Shown: piece after piece, positions 34,404 to 43,367 of the stretch | Position numbering within the stretch: the stretch's first letter is position 1 | How the letters are laid out: each line of letters starts with the position of its first letter | Assembly (NCBI GenBank): GCA_040429635.1 | Contig: CP158972.1 | Span: forward strand, 591,918 to 655,917 | Origin: Tamlana crocina | GTDB taxonomy: Bacteria > Bacteroidota > Bacteroidia > Flavobacteriales > Flavobacteriaceae | Direction of reading: 5' to 3' | Length of the DNA: 64,000 nt | Made by a program: the position numbers and the translations under genes | Notes under the pieces: generated by a model | Databases searched by the model: none | What the model saw: the letters and a program-made list of their open reading frames with translations, nothing else | What the model was told of the DNA's origin: nothing

Positions 34404-34640
34404 CGAAATGGTGTTTAAATGATTAAAGTTCAAAATTACTAAATATATGTTTTAGGAGTTGGGTAATGCCGTTTTTTTATGGCTTTTATAGAAATATTTA
34501 ACAGTTTTGGCAACTTGGTTTTCAAGGATTAAAATGAAAAATTAACGATGAAATTATTTTTTTCAAAGATTTTTTCCGAAATTTAAGTGAACCAATTCAA
34601 GCTAAACATTGTGAAATGCCCATTGACAAATTGTTGCGAA

Positions 34641-34660
34641 CAAACTAAAGTGATAGTTTG
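34641..34660. repeat. Inverted repeat upstream of the DUF4199 gene
   Basis: CAAACTA (34641-34647) and TAGTTTG (34654-34660), 6-base centre; an outer AATGCCC/GGGCATT pair surrounds it (from about 34615 to 34667). It lies about 40-60 bases before the ATG at 34701 and may be an operator or a leader hairpin. The rest of 34404-34700 shows nothing I can name. Confidence 0.35.
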
Positions 34661-34700
34661 GGCATTACATATGACCATTAAAAACAATAATTATTAACAG

Positions 34701-35147
34701 ATGAAAAATATATCCCTTCCTATTCGTTTCGGTTTAGTAACCAGTGCCGTTTTAATAGCCTATTTTTTGGTTTTGGCTTTGGTGGGCAAACACACCAATC
34801 CGGCTTTTAGTTTCTTTAATGCGCTTATTACAGGTTTAGGTATTTATGAAGCTGTACGGTTTAAAAAATTGGAAAACTTCAGCGATTTCTCTTATGGCGA
34901 AGGGTTCAAGACTGGAATTGTAACGGGAGCTGTCGCAACCATTGTTTTTACTGTTTTCTTCCTGTTTTATGCTACCGAAATTAATAGCGGTTTTTTGCAC
35001 GAGTTATTACGGACTGTTAATGGCGGATTCAATGCCGATATTGGTATGGTAACCTTTGTGGTGGCCATTATGGGATTTGCCACTACGGTAGTCGCTGCCC
35101 TTACCGTGATGCAATACTTCAAAAAAACAGGGAATGTTCCTCAATAA
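34701..35147 (+). CDS. DUF4199 membrane protein
   Basis: 148 residues with four membrane segments (FGLVTSAVLIAYFLVLALVG, a second from about 34, GIVTGAVATIVFTVFFLFYAT, VTFVVAIMGFATTVVAALTV). The signature FSYGEGFKTGIVTGAVATI is typical of DUF4199 proteins of Bacteroidota. The function is unknown. It ends 86 bases before rplU and is probably a separate unit, since rplU has its own full promoter. Confidence 0.8.
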   Translation: MKNISLPIRFGLVTSAVLIAYFLVLALVGKHTNPAFSFFNALITGLGIYEAVRFKKLENFSDFSYGEGFKTGIVTGAVATIVFTVFFLFYATEINSGFLHELLRTVNGGFNADIGMVTFVVAIMGFATTVVAALTVMQYFKKTGNVPQ

Positions 35148-35160
35148 TATTTAAAAACGT

Positions 35161-35190
35161 TTGCGGTTTAATTAATTAGCAGTATATTTG
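35161..35190 (+). promoter_or_regulatory. Promoter of rplU-rpmA
   Basis: TTG at 35161-35163, 19 bases, TATATTTG at 35183-35190: an ideal Bacteroidota promoter, as expected for ribosomal protein genes. The leader to ATG 35233 is about 39 bases; no known ribosomal autoregulatory motif was recognised. Confidence 0.85.
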
Positions 35191-35232
35191 CACTCATTTT
35201 TTGAATAAATTAATTAATAAAAACGTTACGCT

Positions 35233-35880
35233 ATGTACGCAATTGTAGAGATAGCAGGGCAACAATTTAAAGTTGAAAAAGACCAAAAAGTTTTTGTTAA
35301 CCGTTTACAAACTGAAGAGGGTAAAGAAGTTTCTTTCGATAACGTTCTTTTAGTAGGTGATGGTGACAATGTAACTGTAGGCGCCCCGGCTATAGACGGA
35401 GCTCAAGTAGGAGCAAAAGTCTTAAAACACCTTAAAGGTGATAAGGTTATAGTTTTCAAAAAGAAAAGACGTAAAGGTTACCGTGTAAAAAATGGTCACC
35501 GTCAAGCGCTTTCTGAAATCGTAATCGAAAGCATTGTAGCTTCAGGAGCAAAGAAAGCTGCTCCAGTTAAAAAAGAAGCTAAAAAAACTGAAGCAAAACC
35601 AGTTGCTAAGAAAGCAACAGGTAAGGCTGATGATTTAAAGAAAATTGAAGGTGCAGGGCCAAAAGCTGCAGAAGCGTTGGTTAATGCCGGTTTGGATACT
35701 TTTGCAAAAGTAGCTAAAGCCACTCCAGAAGAATTAAGCAATATTCTTTCTGAAGCAAGTTCAAGATTATCTCACATCGTTACCGAAACTTGGCCAAAAC
35801 AAGCAGGTTTGGCTGCCGAAGGTAAATGGGATGAGTTAAAAGAATTACAAGACAGATTAGACGGCGGAATTGAAAAATAA
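35233..35880 (+). CDS. rplU: Ribosomal protein L21 with C-terminal helix-hairpin-helix domain
   Basis: Residues 1 to about 103 are ribosomal protein L21 ([35 protein letters not shown] binds 23S rRNA). L21 normally stops there. Here a Lys/Ala/Glu-rich linker (about 104-132) leads into a second domain of about 80 residues: [19 protein letters not shown] is a helix-hairpin-helix motif, followed by [16 protein letters not shown] and a terminal helix. The total is 215 residues, about twice the standard length. The extension is in frame with good codon use, so it is no sequencing error. rpmA (L27) follows as usual. Confidence 0.95.
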   Translation: MYAIVEIAGQQFKVEKDQKVFVNRLQTEEGKEVSFDNVLLVGDGDNVTVGAPAIDGAQVGAKVLKHLKGDKVIVFKKKRRKGYRVKNGHRQALSEIVIESIVASGAKKAAPVKKEAKKTEAKPVAKKATGKADDLKKIEGAGPKAAEALVNAGLDTFAKVAKATPEELSNILSEASSRLSHIVTETWPKQAGLAAEGKWDELKELQDRLDGGIEK

Positions 35881-35916
35881 ATTCCGTTTTTATTAACAAT
35901 ATAAAAACTTAAGACA

Positions 35917-36177
35917 ATGGCTCATAAAAAAGGAGTAGGTAGTTCTAAGAACGGTAGAGAATCAGAATCGAAACGCTTGGGTGTTAAGATTTTTGGCGGT
36001 CAAGCTGCCGTTGCAGGAAACATTATCGTAAGACAAAGAGGAAACACCCACCACCCAGGTGAAAACGTGTATTCTTCAAAAGACCACACTTTGCATGCCC
36101 GAGTTGACGGTATTGTAAAGTTTACTAAGAAAAAAGATAACAAATCTTATGTTTCTATCGAGCCTTTTGAGGCTTAA
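35917..36177 (+). CDS. rpmA: Ribosomal protein L27
   Basis: 86 residues, beginning [24 protein letters not shown], the canonical L27 N-terminus that reaches the peptidyl-transferase centre. No Firmicutes-type cleavable extension is present. Co-transcribed with rplU, 36 bases apart; a strong terminator follows at 36204. Confidence 0.97.
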   Translation: MAHKKGVGSSKNGRESESKRLGVKIFGGQAAVAGNIIVRQRGNTHHPGENVYSSKDHTLHARVDGIVKFTKKKDNKSYVSIEPFEA

Positions 36178-36203
36178 GAAACTGCTTTCTTAAGATAAAA
36201 TTT

Positions 36204-36234
36204 AAAGCGACTGAAATTTTCAGTCGCTTTTTTT
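36204..36234 (+). terminator. Terminator of rplU-rpmA
   Basis: AAAGCGACTGAAA (36204-36216) pairs with TTTCAGTCGCTTT (36218-36230), then more T residues. Confidence 0.92.
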
Positions 36235-36321
36235 GTGCTTTAATGTAAGCATAACAACCAGAAAAACTTTAAGTAACATAAAGGTGTTTTCTTTAATTCT
36301 TTTTAAAAGAATATAAACGAA

Positions 36322-37893
36322 ATGAGTTTCAAAAAAAGATGCTCCCTTATTTGCTTTGGGTTACTGTCCATTACAATAAATTACGCCCAAGAATCGAATT
36401 CTATACGACAAGTAGAAACTCTATCCGTACTAAAGGAACAGCTGAAAGTTGTAGAAAACCATATAGATTCTTCAAAAATCAAACAAGTATATGCCGAGTT
36501 GGGCGATTTTTATAAACACTTGGGGTTGTACAGCGAAGCACTCAATAATTTCCATCTGGCACAACAATACAGCGCTAAAAAAGATACCTTTTTTGTTTAT
36601 ACAAACAATAGCATTGCGGCCATCAACTTTTCATTGAAAAAATTTGAAGAGGCCAACAAATACTTAAAAGAAAGTATTGCGGTTTCAAAAACAATAAAAC
36701 ACGACAAAGGCTTGGCTACGGCCTTTGCGCTTTCAGGGAGTGTAGCCGAGAAACAAGGTGATTATAAACGGGCTTTGCAATACCAAGAGCAGAGTCTTTC
36801 TTTATTTGAGAAACGACAGGATAGTACTGGATTAGCTATAGCATACGAAAACATCGGAAGCATTCACGAAGATTTGGAACGCTACATTTTGGCCAACAGT
36901 TATTTCAATAAGTCGTTTCATTATGCGAAAAATAGCCCGATGGAAGTTCGGATAAATATCATAAACAACTTGGGCGATATTAACCGTAAAACCGGAAATT
37001 TTGAGTCTGCATTACATTTTACCGAACAGGCTTTGCAAATGGCAAGAGATGCGAAAAATGGTTCGGAAGAGGAAAGCGCCCTAAAAGATTTGGCGCGAAC
37101 CTATGCGGCTATGGGCGATTTTGAAAAAGCATATATGTTTATGAGCAATCAGGCCATTGTAAACGAGCAAGAGATAAGGCGCCGTAATGCCGAATTGGTT
37201 AGTGCGATGGAGGTATTTTACGAAGCCAAAGAAAGAGAAGCTGAAGTAGCTTTACTAAATAAACAAAACCAAATTGCTAAAACGCGGCAGCTGGCCATCT
37301 TGTTGATTGGATTTACGGTGCTTTTGGTTTTTGCCATTTGGGTGCTTTTTATGAAAAAGAGAAAAAAACAGGAACTCCAAATTTTTCAGTTCAAACAGCA
37401 ACTTCTTAAAGCTGATTTGGATAAAAAAACAGCTGAAGAAGCTTCCTTGAAAAGGGAAATTGATTTCAAAATAGCATCGCTTACCAATTACAGCTTGAAT
37501 ATAGCGCATAAAAATAAAATGTTGGCCGATGTTTCCAGAACACTTAATAATCTAAAAAGCAGAAATGGCGATTTTATAAAGAACAAATTGGGCGATTTGG
37601 CAAGTGAAATTGATGTTAAGCTATCCAACGAAAACGAATGGGAAGAGCTAATGGGGTTCTTTTCTCAAATCCATCCAAAGTTTTTTGAAATTTTAAAAAC
37701 AAACGCTTTGGAAAAATTGTCGCCATCAGAATTGCGGCTTTGTATGTTACTTCGGCTTAATTTATCTTCAAAAGAGATTGCTTCTATACTTTGCATAACT
37801 CCAGATAGCGTTCGTATTGCACGGTATAGATTGCGAAAAAAACTTCCGCTCGATTCTAATGACGATTTGCAGGGCTATTTGCTCAATCTTTAG
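36322..37893 (+). CDS. Membrane-anchored TPR regulator with C-terminal HTH
   Basis: 523 residues. A signal-like N-terminus (to about 22, ITINYAQ) is followed by TPR repeats (about 45-290, for example YSEALNNFHLAQQYSAKKD and YKRALQYQEQSLSLFEKR), one membrane segment (about 318-340, LAILLIGFTVLLVFAIWVLF), a coiled coil, and a LuxR-like winged or tetra-helical HTH at the end (LSPSELRLCMLLRLNLSSKE, then ITPDSVRIARYRLRKKL). The periplasmic TPR part should sense a signal and the HTH act on DNA from the membrane, a one-component design common in Bacteroidota. It lies in front of the receptor-phytase pair, same strand, 146 bases away, and is probably their regulator. Confidence 0.82.
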   Translation: MSFKKRCSLICFGLLSITINYAQESNSIRQVETLSVLKEQLKVVENHIDSSKIKQVYAELGDFYKHLGLYSEALNNFHLAQQYSAKKDTFFVYTNNSIAAINFSLKKFEEANKYLKESIAVSKTIKHDKGLATAFALSGSVAEKQGDYKRALQYQEQSLSLFEKRQDSTGLAIAYENIGSIHEDLERYILANSYFNKSFHYAKNSPMEVRINIINNLGDINRKTGNFESALHFTEQALQMARDAKNGSEEESALKDLARTYAAMGDFEKAYMFMSNQAIVNEQEIRRRNAELVSAMEVFYEAKEREAEVALLNKQNQIAKTRQLAILLIGFTVLLVFAIWVLFMKKRKKQELQIFQFKQQLLKADLDKKTAEEASLKREIDFKIASLTNYSLNIAHKNKMLADVSRTLNNLKSRNGDFIKNKLGDLASEIDVKLSNENEWEELMGFFSQIHPKFFEILKTNALEKLSPSELRLCMLLRLNLSSKEIASILCITPDSVRIARYRLRKKLPLDSNDDLQGYLLNL

Positions 37894-38008
37894 CAAATCT
37901 TATCGCAATGTTAGCCCAATGTTAATGTTGCCATGTTATATAGGCTCTTTTAGAGCGCTGGTTACTTTTTGTTAACACATGCTTCAGCAAGGAAACACAA
38001 GCTGAAGG

Positions 38009-38016
38009 TAGTTTTG
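38009..38016 (+). promoter_or_regulatory. -7 box before the receptor-phytase pair
   Basis: TAGTTTTG fits TAnnTTTG and lies 23 bases before the receptor ATG at 38040. No TTG is present at -33, so activation by a regulator is plausible. It also argues against the GTG at 38016 as the start. Confidence 0.4.
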
Positions 38017-38039
38017 TGTCAAACAAAAATCAACCAATA

Positions 38040-40880
38040 ATGAAATCTTATTTTTCTTTTTTTATCCTATTTGTAGTGTCCTTTTATGGGGTGGCACAAA
38101 ATGGAAACATTAAAGGCGTTGTAGTCGATAACGACGGACTGCAAGTGCCTTTCAGTAATATTTTAATTGAATCCTTAAACAAAGGAACGTACTCTGATGT
38201 TGACGGTAACTTTTTGTTGCTCGACGTGCCAGAAGGAAATCAAACCTTAACCGTAAAGTACTTAGGTTACGAAGATGCTCTCGCCGAGGTTTTAGTTGAA
38301 GCAGGAAAAACGGCAACGGTAAAAGTTAGCATCGCTTCAAAAGCGTTAGAGTTGGATGGCGTGGTAATTAATGGTTTTAATAGCGGTCAAGCCAGAGCAT
38401 TGAACACCCAAAAGAATAAAACCAATATCACCAATATTGTATCGACCGACCAGATTGGAAAATTCCCCGATGCCAATATCGGTGATGCCGTTAAGCGTAT
38501 TCCGGGTATCACGATGCAGGTGGATCAAGGTGAAGCACGAAACATTATCGTGCGTGGTTTGGCGCCACAGTTAAACTCCGTGACTTTAAACGGAAGCCGT
38601 ATTCCTTCTGCCGAGGGCGATAACAGAAATGTACAAATGGATTTGATTCCGTCTGACATGATCCAGACTATTGAAGTGAACAAAGCCGTTACGCCCGATA
38701 TGGACGCCGATGCTTTGGGTGGCTCCGTAAATTTAATTACCAGAACCTCGCCACAAGGGTTCCGTTTTTCGGCTACAGGCGGTTCGGGAGTGAACTTTAT
38801 CACAGATAAACGAATCCTTAACGGGTCGTTTTTATTGGGCGACCGAAGTGAAAACGGAAAATTGGGCTGGATGGTTTCGGCCTCTTTCAACGATAATGAT
38901 TTTGGAAGCGACAACTTTGAGGCCGAATGGACCGATGAGTTTGAATATAATGCCTTCAATGACGAAGATAATTTAGAAGAAGTAGATGTAAACCCGTATG
39001 CCAACGTATTCGAAATTCGTGAATATTTGGTACAACGAATCCGCAGAAGTTTTTCGGCCAATCTCGATTATAAGTTGAACAAAAACAACAATATTTATTT
39101 TAAATCGATTTATAACTGGCGCGACGACCGCGAAAACAGATTCCGTTTAGAACACGAAATTTTAGATGGTGAAGATATTGAGCCAGGAGACTTTTCGGTG
39201 GATGGAAGCGGTAACTTAACCGGGTTTCCCGTGGAAGCCAAAAGGCAATCTAAAGGCGGAATCGATAATAGTCGAAATAAAAACAGACGCTTGGAAGACC
39301 AACGCATGTTCAACTTCAGTTTAGGCGGTGAGCATTTGGCCAACGATTTACAGATAGATTGGATGGCTTCGGTTTCAAAAGCTTCCGAAGAGCGATTGAA
39401 TGAGCGTTATTTAGAATACGAAAGCGAATACGGTGTTAACTTCAACAATAATTTAGAAGATCCGTTATTTACACCTCAAGATGCCAACGATGCCCTTTTT
39501 AGTGATTTTGAACTTGGTGAATTAACCGAGGAAAACCAATATACCGAAGAGCGCGACATCAACTTGTTTGTAAACTTTCAGTTGCCACTTAATTTGTTCG
39601 GAAATGAAGATGGATTATTGAAATTTGGAGCGAAATCCAGATTCAAAAACAAGAATAGAGACAACGATTTTACAGAGTATAGTCCGTTAACCAACGCGTT
39701 GGATATGTTGGGGGATGTGCCAACACGTAACTATTCTGATGCCGATTTCTTAGCAGGCAACCAATATGCAGTGGGGCATTTTGCTACTCCAGAATTTATT
39801 GGTAGCCTTAACCTAAATGATGCAGCTCTATTTGAGGGCGAAAATCTTCCGGAGGAATATTTAACGGCCAATTTTGATGCCGATGAAAACGTTTATGCAG
39901 CCTATGCCATGACCAATCAAAAACTATCTAGTCAATTAAGTATGTTGGTTGGTGTTAGGGTTGAGCATACCCAAATAAACAGTTTGGGTAACGAACTTAT
40001 TTTTGATGTTGATGGCGATTACGCAGGAACAACTGAACTTAAAGACGAAAACTCATATACCAATGTATTGCCAGGGTTGCATTTAAAGTACAATTTAAAG
40101 AATGACCATACGGTATTGCGTTTTGCGTGGACAAACACTTTGGCGCGTCCTAATTATGTGGATTTGGTGCCATACCAAGAAACCAATAACGAAGACGAGG
40201 AAATCTATTTAGGAAACTCTGAATTAGACCCAACAACTTCAATGAATTTTGATGTGATGGCCGAGCATTATTTTAAATCGGTGGGTATTGTTTCTGGTGG
40301 ACTTTTTTACAAGAATATTCAAGATTTTGTTTACACCAGTCAATCTGAAGATAATAACGGCTACGAAGTGTATCAGCCATTAAATGGTGAGGGTGCTACC
40401 GTTTTTGGGGCAGAAGTGTCTTTGCAACGCAAACTGGATTTCTTGCCCGGTTTTGCGAAAAACTTTAGTGTTATGCTCAATTATACTTACCTAACGTCGA
40501 GTGCTGATGGCATTAAAAACGAAGATGGCGACGAGCGTGCCGATTTAGATTTACCGGGTACGGCGCCAAATATGTTCAACGGTTCGTTGGCCTATGCTAC
40601 CAAGAAAATGAGCTTCCGTTTATCGGCTAATTATTCAGATTCATATATTGATGAAATTGGTGGTAGCGCTTTTGAAGATAGATATTACGACGAGCAGTTC
40701 TTTTTGGATTTCAATGCCAACGTGTCCATCAACAAAAATTTAAGTCTGTATTTGGGTGTTAATAACATTACCGACCAGCCTTTGCGTTATTTCCAAGGGG
40801 TAAAAGCCAGAACCATGCAAAAGGAATTTTACGGACAACGATTGACTTTCGGATTAAAATACGATGTGTTTAAAAATTAA
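38040..40880 (+). CDS. TonB-dependent receptor paired with phytase
   Basis: 946 residues from ATG 38040. Signal peptide to about 20 (FYGVAQNG); a carboxypeptidase-regulatory-like domain (about 22-105, IKGVVVDNDGLQVPFSNILI); a plug domain (about 125-235, PDANIGDAVKRIPGITMQ, then IIVRGLAPQLNSVTLNG); then a 22-strand type barrel ending RLTFGLKYDVFKN. It imports ligands through the outer membrane with energy from TonB. The gene downstream, 2 bases after its stop, is a beta-propeller phytase, so inositol phosphates or their products are the likely ligand. The GTG at 38016 in the same frame is not needed. Confidence 0.9.
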   Translation: MKSYFSFFILFVVSFYGVAQNGNIKGVVVDNDGLQVPFSNILIESLNKGTYSDVDGNFLLLDVPEGNQTLTVKYLGYEDALAEVLVEAGKTATVKVSIASKALELDGVVINGFNSGQARALNTQKNKTNITNIVSTDQIGKFPDANIGDAVKRIPGITMQVDQGEARNIIVRGLAPQLNSVTLNGSRIPSAEGDNRNVQMDLIPSDMIQTIEVNKAVTPDMDADALGGSVNLITRTSPQGFRFSATGGSGVNFITDKRILNGSFLLGDRSENGKLGWMVSASFNDNDFGSDNFEAEWTDEFEYNAFNDEDNLEEVDVNPYANVFEIREYLVQRIRRSFSANLDYKLNKNNNIYFKSIYNWRDDRENRFRLEHEILDGEDIEPGDFSVDGSGNLTGFPVEAKRQSKGGIDNSRNKNRRLEDQRMFNFSLGGEHLANDLQIDWMASVSKASEERLNERYLEYESEYGVNFNNNLEDPLFTPQDANDALFSDFELGELTEENQYTEERDINLFVNFQLPLNLFGNEDGLLKFGAKSRFKNKNRDNDFTEYSPLTNALDMLGDVPTRNYSDADFLAGNQYAVGHFATPEFIGSLNLNDAALFEGENLPEEYLTANFDADENVYAAYAMTNQKLSSQLSMLVGVRVEHTQINSLGNELIFDVDGDYAGTTELKDENSYTNVLPGLHLKYNLKNDHTVLRFAWTNTLARPNYVDLVPYQETNNEDEEIYLGNSELDPTTSMNFDVMAEHYFKSVGIVSGGLFYKNIQDFVYTSQSEDNNGYEVYQPLNGEGATVFGAEVSLQRKLDFLPGFAKNFSVMLNYTYLTSSADGIKNEDGDERADLDLPGTAPNMFNGSLAYATKKMSFRLSANYSDSYIDEIGGSAFEDRYYDEQFFLDFNANVSINKNLSLYLGVNNITDQPLRYFQGVKARTMQKEFYGQRLTFGLKYDVFKN

Positions 40881-40882
40881 TA

Positions 40883-41905
40883 ATGAAAATGAATAAATTA
40901 AAAGCAATTATAGTTTTGGTAATTACGTTGGTGGTGGTAGGCTGTGGCAGTAAGTTGCCGGAAATAATCCCCACCATAATTACCGAACAAACTCCACACG
41001 ATACCGACGACCCCGCTATTTGGGTGAATGCTGAAAATCCTTCGGAAAGTATCGTTTTCGGAACCGATAAAAATACCGATGGTGGGGTGTATGCCTTCGA
41101 TTTAAATGGAAAAATAATTGAAAGCAAAAGCATTAAAAATATAAAGCGTCCCAATAATGTGGATGTGGAATACGGTTTTAAATTGACCGATTCTACGGAA
41201 ACCGATATCATTGCCTTTAGCGAAAGGGAGCGTCAGCAATTCCGTGTGTTCTCCGTGCCAGATATGCAACCGTTGGACAACGGTGGGTTTAAGGTTTTTG
41301 AAGGAGAAACCGAATTGGAGCACAATTTACCCATGGGTATTGCGTTGTACAAATCGTCAAAAACAGGTAGCATTTATGTTATTGTGGGTAGGAAGGCAGG
41401 CCCAAAAATGGGCTACTTGCACCAATATGAATTGGTTTCCGATAGTTTGGGTTTGCATGCCAATTTGGTTCGTAAGTTTGGCGCATTCAGTGGGAAAAAA
41501 GAAATTGAAGCCATAGCAATCGATAATGAAAATGGGATTGTGTATTTTTCAGATGAAGGCCATTGCATCCGAAAATACTATGCAGAACCTTCAATGGGTG
41601 ATGAAGAGATAGATTGTTTTGGTGGCGAGCATTTTAAAGAAGATATTGAAGGTATTGCTATTGCAAAATATGCCGATAAAGGCTTTTTGATTGTTTCGAA
41701 TCAGCAAGCACACAGTTTCAATATTTTCGACTTAGAAACCAATACATTTATAAAAGAATTGAATTTAGGAACCGTTGAAACCGATGGTTGTGAGGTGACT
41801 ACAGCGTCGTTGGGTAATCAATTTCCCGATGGGTTGTTCGTGTCGATGAACAACGACCGCAATTTTTATTTCCATGATTTGGTGTTGCTAAAACTAGTGG
41901 AGTAA
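40883..41905 (+). CDS. Beta-propeller phytase lipoprotein
   Basis: 340 residues. Lipobox VVVGC near Cys 20, so the enzyme is held in the envelope, probably facing the outer membrane or surface. Family signatures of beta-propeller phytases: TPHDTDDPAIWVN, VFGTDKNTDGGVYAFDLNGK, RPNNVDVEYGF, and later YFSDEGHCIRKY, EDIEGIAIAKYADKGFLIVS and DGLFVSMNNDRNF. These enzymes are Ca-dependent and release phosphate from phytate. The gene is translationally linked to the receptor. A second ATG at 40889 could be the start. A CCCGATAG-type repeat follows. Confidence 0.9.
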   Translation: MKMNKLKAIIVLVITLVVVGCGSKLPEIIPTIITEQTPHDTDDPAIWVNAENPSESIVFGTDKNTDGGVYAFDLNGKIIESKSIKNIKRPNNVDVEYGFKLTDSTETDIIAFSERERQQFRVFSVPDMQPLDNGGFKVFEGETELEHNLPMGIALYKSSKTGSIYVIVGRKAGPKMGYLHQYELVSDSLGLHANLVRKFGAFSGKKEIEAIAIDNENGIVYFSDEGHCIRKYYAEPSMGDEEIDCFGGEHFKEDIEGIAIAKYADKGFLIVSNQQAHSFNIFDLETNTFIKELNLGTVETDGCEVTTASLGNQFPDGLFVSMNNDRNFYFHDLVLLKLVE

Positions 41906-41924
41906 AAATTGACATATCAACTGT

Positions 41925-41944
41925 CCCGATAGTTCTCGGGGTTA
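41925..41944. repeat. Degenerate CCCGATAG...CTCGGGG repeat
   Basis: A variant of the CCCGATAGCTATCGGG palindrome, in the gap after the phytase gene. It could act as a weak terminator. Confidence 0.45.
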
Positions 41945-41958
41945 ATAAAAACATCTTT

Positions 41959-42468
41959 TTAAACCCTTTCCGTATTTCGGAGAGAGTTTTCTCTTTTCAA
42001 AATATCTCGTACAATCTTCAAATGGTGATTGGTGTGTATGGTCAAAAAATGAAGTGTTTGTTTTTTGTTAAGCATGCCAAAAATGTGGTGAATAAAATAG
42101 GCTTTTTCGGGAAGTTCCTTTGTGGCTTTAACTTGTTTTCTGGCAAAATTCAGTTGTTCCTCTAAATCTTCTGCCGTAATAGCTTTTGTTGGCACGACTA
42201 CTTTTGGTGCTTTGCCCATGCCGCGTGGCATATAGCCTAATGGAAATATAATGGTTCGCTTTATGTTGAAATCACGTTTATAGTTTTCGGGTTTGGTTTT
42301 GGCCAATATGCCGCAAACGCCATTAATCACCATTAAAACATGTGATAAATGCCACCCAATATTACTCTTCGAAACTTTTTTAACGGTAAGTTGATAATGG
42401 GGTATGTGGGCTTCTATTTGTGTCAATTGTTTGTTGAGAATATTGAAATATTTGCTGCCCATGCCCAA
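41959..42468 (-). CDS. DinB-like / DUF1569-type protein
   Basis: 169 residues, mostly helical. Histidines in GWHLSHVLM near 39-42 and in FLTIHTNHHLKIVRD near 145 match the metal-binding triad pattern of the DinB/YfiT four-helix superfamily. MPRGMGKAPKVVVPTKAIT resembles DUF1569 members. The function is unknown; relatives include thiol-dependent transferases. Single gene, convergent with the phytase gene. Confidence 0.7.
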   Translation of the reverse strand: MGMGSKYFNILNKQLTQIEAHIPHYQLTVKKVSKSNIGWHLSHVLMVINGVCGILAKTKPENYKRDFNIKRTIIFPLGYMPRGMGKAPKVVVPTKAITAEDLEEQLNFARKQVKATKELPEKAYFIHHIFGMLNKKQTLHFLTIHTNHHLKIVRDILKRENSLRNTERV

Positions 42469-42557
42469 AATTTCTTCAAAAGATATAAATTAAATGTTTA
42501 ACTTTAAGGAATTGCTTTTGCAAAAGCTGTATTGTTTCACTTGAAAATTGTATAGAT

Positions 42558-42830
42558 ATGCTACCGTTTAGATCAGAAATTAGAAACTCCCCAAGCCAAC
42601 CAACCATCAAGATTTTTTTAAGTGATGAGTCTTTAGACGAACGAATTAAAAAGCATTTGGAGCATTTTAAGGAAGTTGAATCGATTGAAATACGGGAAAG
42701 CGTTGGGCAAAACCGTGCCAATGAAAATATTACTGTGTTTTTAAATGAAGATGCCGACCTTGATAAAATGAAACAAGCTATAGACTCAAGCCTGTGGTGG
42801 TATTTTGAAGAAGATTTGGTGGATGAATGA
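42558..42830 (+). CDS. Hypothetical protein, 90 residues
   Basis: A small acidic protein: PTIKIFLSDESLDERIKKHL, then VESIEIRESVGQNRANENITVFLNEDADLDKM and IDSSLWWYFEEDLVDE. The beta-alpha-beta pattern could make a ferredoxin-like fold. I do not recognise the family. The antisense frame at 42476-42721 has no recognisable content and this strand has the more normal codon use. It stands at the left end of the A/T-rich restriction island, so it may be part of the island or of its former surroundings. Confidence 0.55.
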   Translation: MLPFRSEIRNSPSQPTIKIFLSDESLDERIKKHLEHFKEVESIEIRESVGQNRANENITVFLNEDADLDKMKQAIDSSLWWYFEEDLVDE

Positions 42831-42844
42831 ATGGTCTATTGTCA

Positions 42845-42868
42845 TTCCGAATTTATTTCGGGGCCTCA
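42845..42868. repeat. ATTCCGAA...TTCGGGG repeat
   Basis: GTCATTCCGAA and TTCGGGGCC can pair around a short loop. It is a typical flavobacterial intergenic hairpin, placed between the 90-residue gene and vsr. Confidence 0.45.
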
Positions 42869-42886
42869 TGCGCATATTCTTAAAAG

Positions 42887-43357
42887 CTAAAAATTATACC
42901 CCGTAGATATATAAACCATAACATCGTTGATGCATTGGTTGAGGTTCTGTTTTATCTCTCGACTCCAAAATCTAAAAACGGTATAATCCATATCGGCTAG
43001 TTGTTGGTTCACTTCTTTATCGCGCTGAATATTGCGTTCAATTTTCGGTATCCAAAATGCACGGTTGCTTTTTATGGTCTGTTGGCGTTCGTCCCAATTG
43101 TAGCCGTGCCAAAATTCTCCGTCAATAAAAATGGCCAATCGGTATTTTTTTATGGATACATCGGGTTTGCCCGGTAGTGTTTTGTTGTCCACACGAAACC
43201 GAACGCCACGTGCCCAAAGTGCACGCCGAAAAAGTAATTCGGGTTTGGTGTTTTTGCCCCGTATTTTGCCCATGATTTTTGAGCGCTTTTTGGTGGTGTA
43301 AAAACCGGAAGCTTCGTTAAAGCGTGGGACTTTTATTTTATTATCTTCGTAGGACAT
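42887..43357 (-). CDS. vsr: Very short patch repair endonuclease Vsr
   Basis: 156 residues. It nicks DNA at T:G mismatches that arise when 5-methylcytosine loses its amino group. Family blocks: TKKRSKIMGKIRGKNTKPE, LPGKPDVSIKKYRLAIFIDG with the catalytic Asp, GEFWHGYNW with the zinc/active-site His, and FWIPKIERNIQRDKEVNQQL. The m5C methyltransferase gene 750 bases away on the other strand is the natural partner. The gene is divergent from the truncated nuclease-like frame, with only 10 bases between them. Confidence 0.92.
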   Translation of the reverse strand: MSYEDNKIKVPRFNEASGFYTTKKRSKIMGKIRGKNTKPELLFRRALWARGVRFRVDNKTLPGKPDVSIKKYRLAIFIDGEFWHGYNWDERQQTIKSNRAFWIPKIERNIQRDKEVNQQLADMDYTVFRFWSREIKQNLNQCINDVMVYISTGYNF

Positions 43358-43367
43358 TTATTTAATT

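Noticed and set aside
38525-39061. A 178-codon open frame antisense to the phytase-linked receptor gene
   Set aside because: Serine-rich shadow product; the sense strand encodes the conserved plug domain.
42476-42721. An 81-codon open frame antisense to the 90-residue hypothetical gene
   Set aside because: Most of it mirrors the plus-strand gene, it overlaps the start region of the DinB-like gene, and the product has no plausible pattern.
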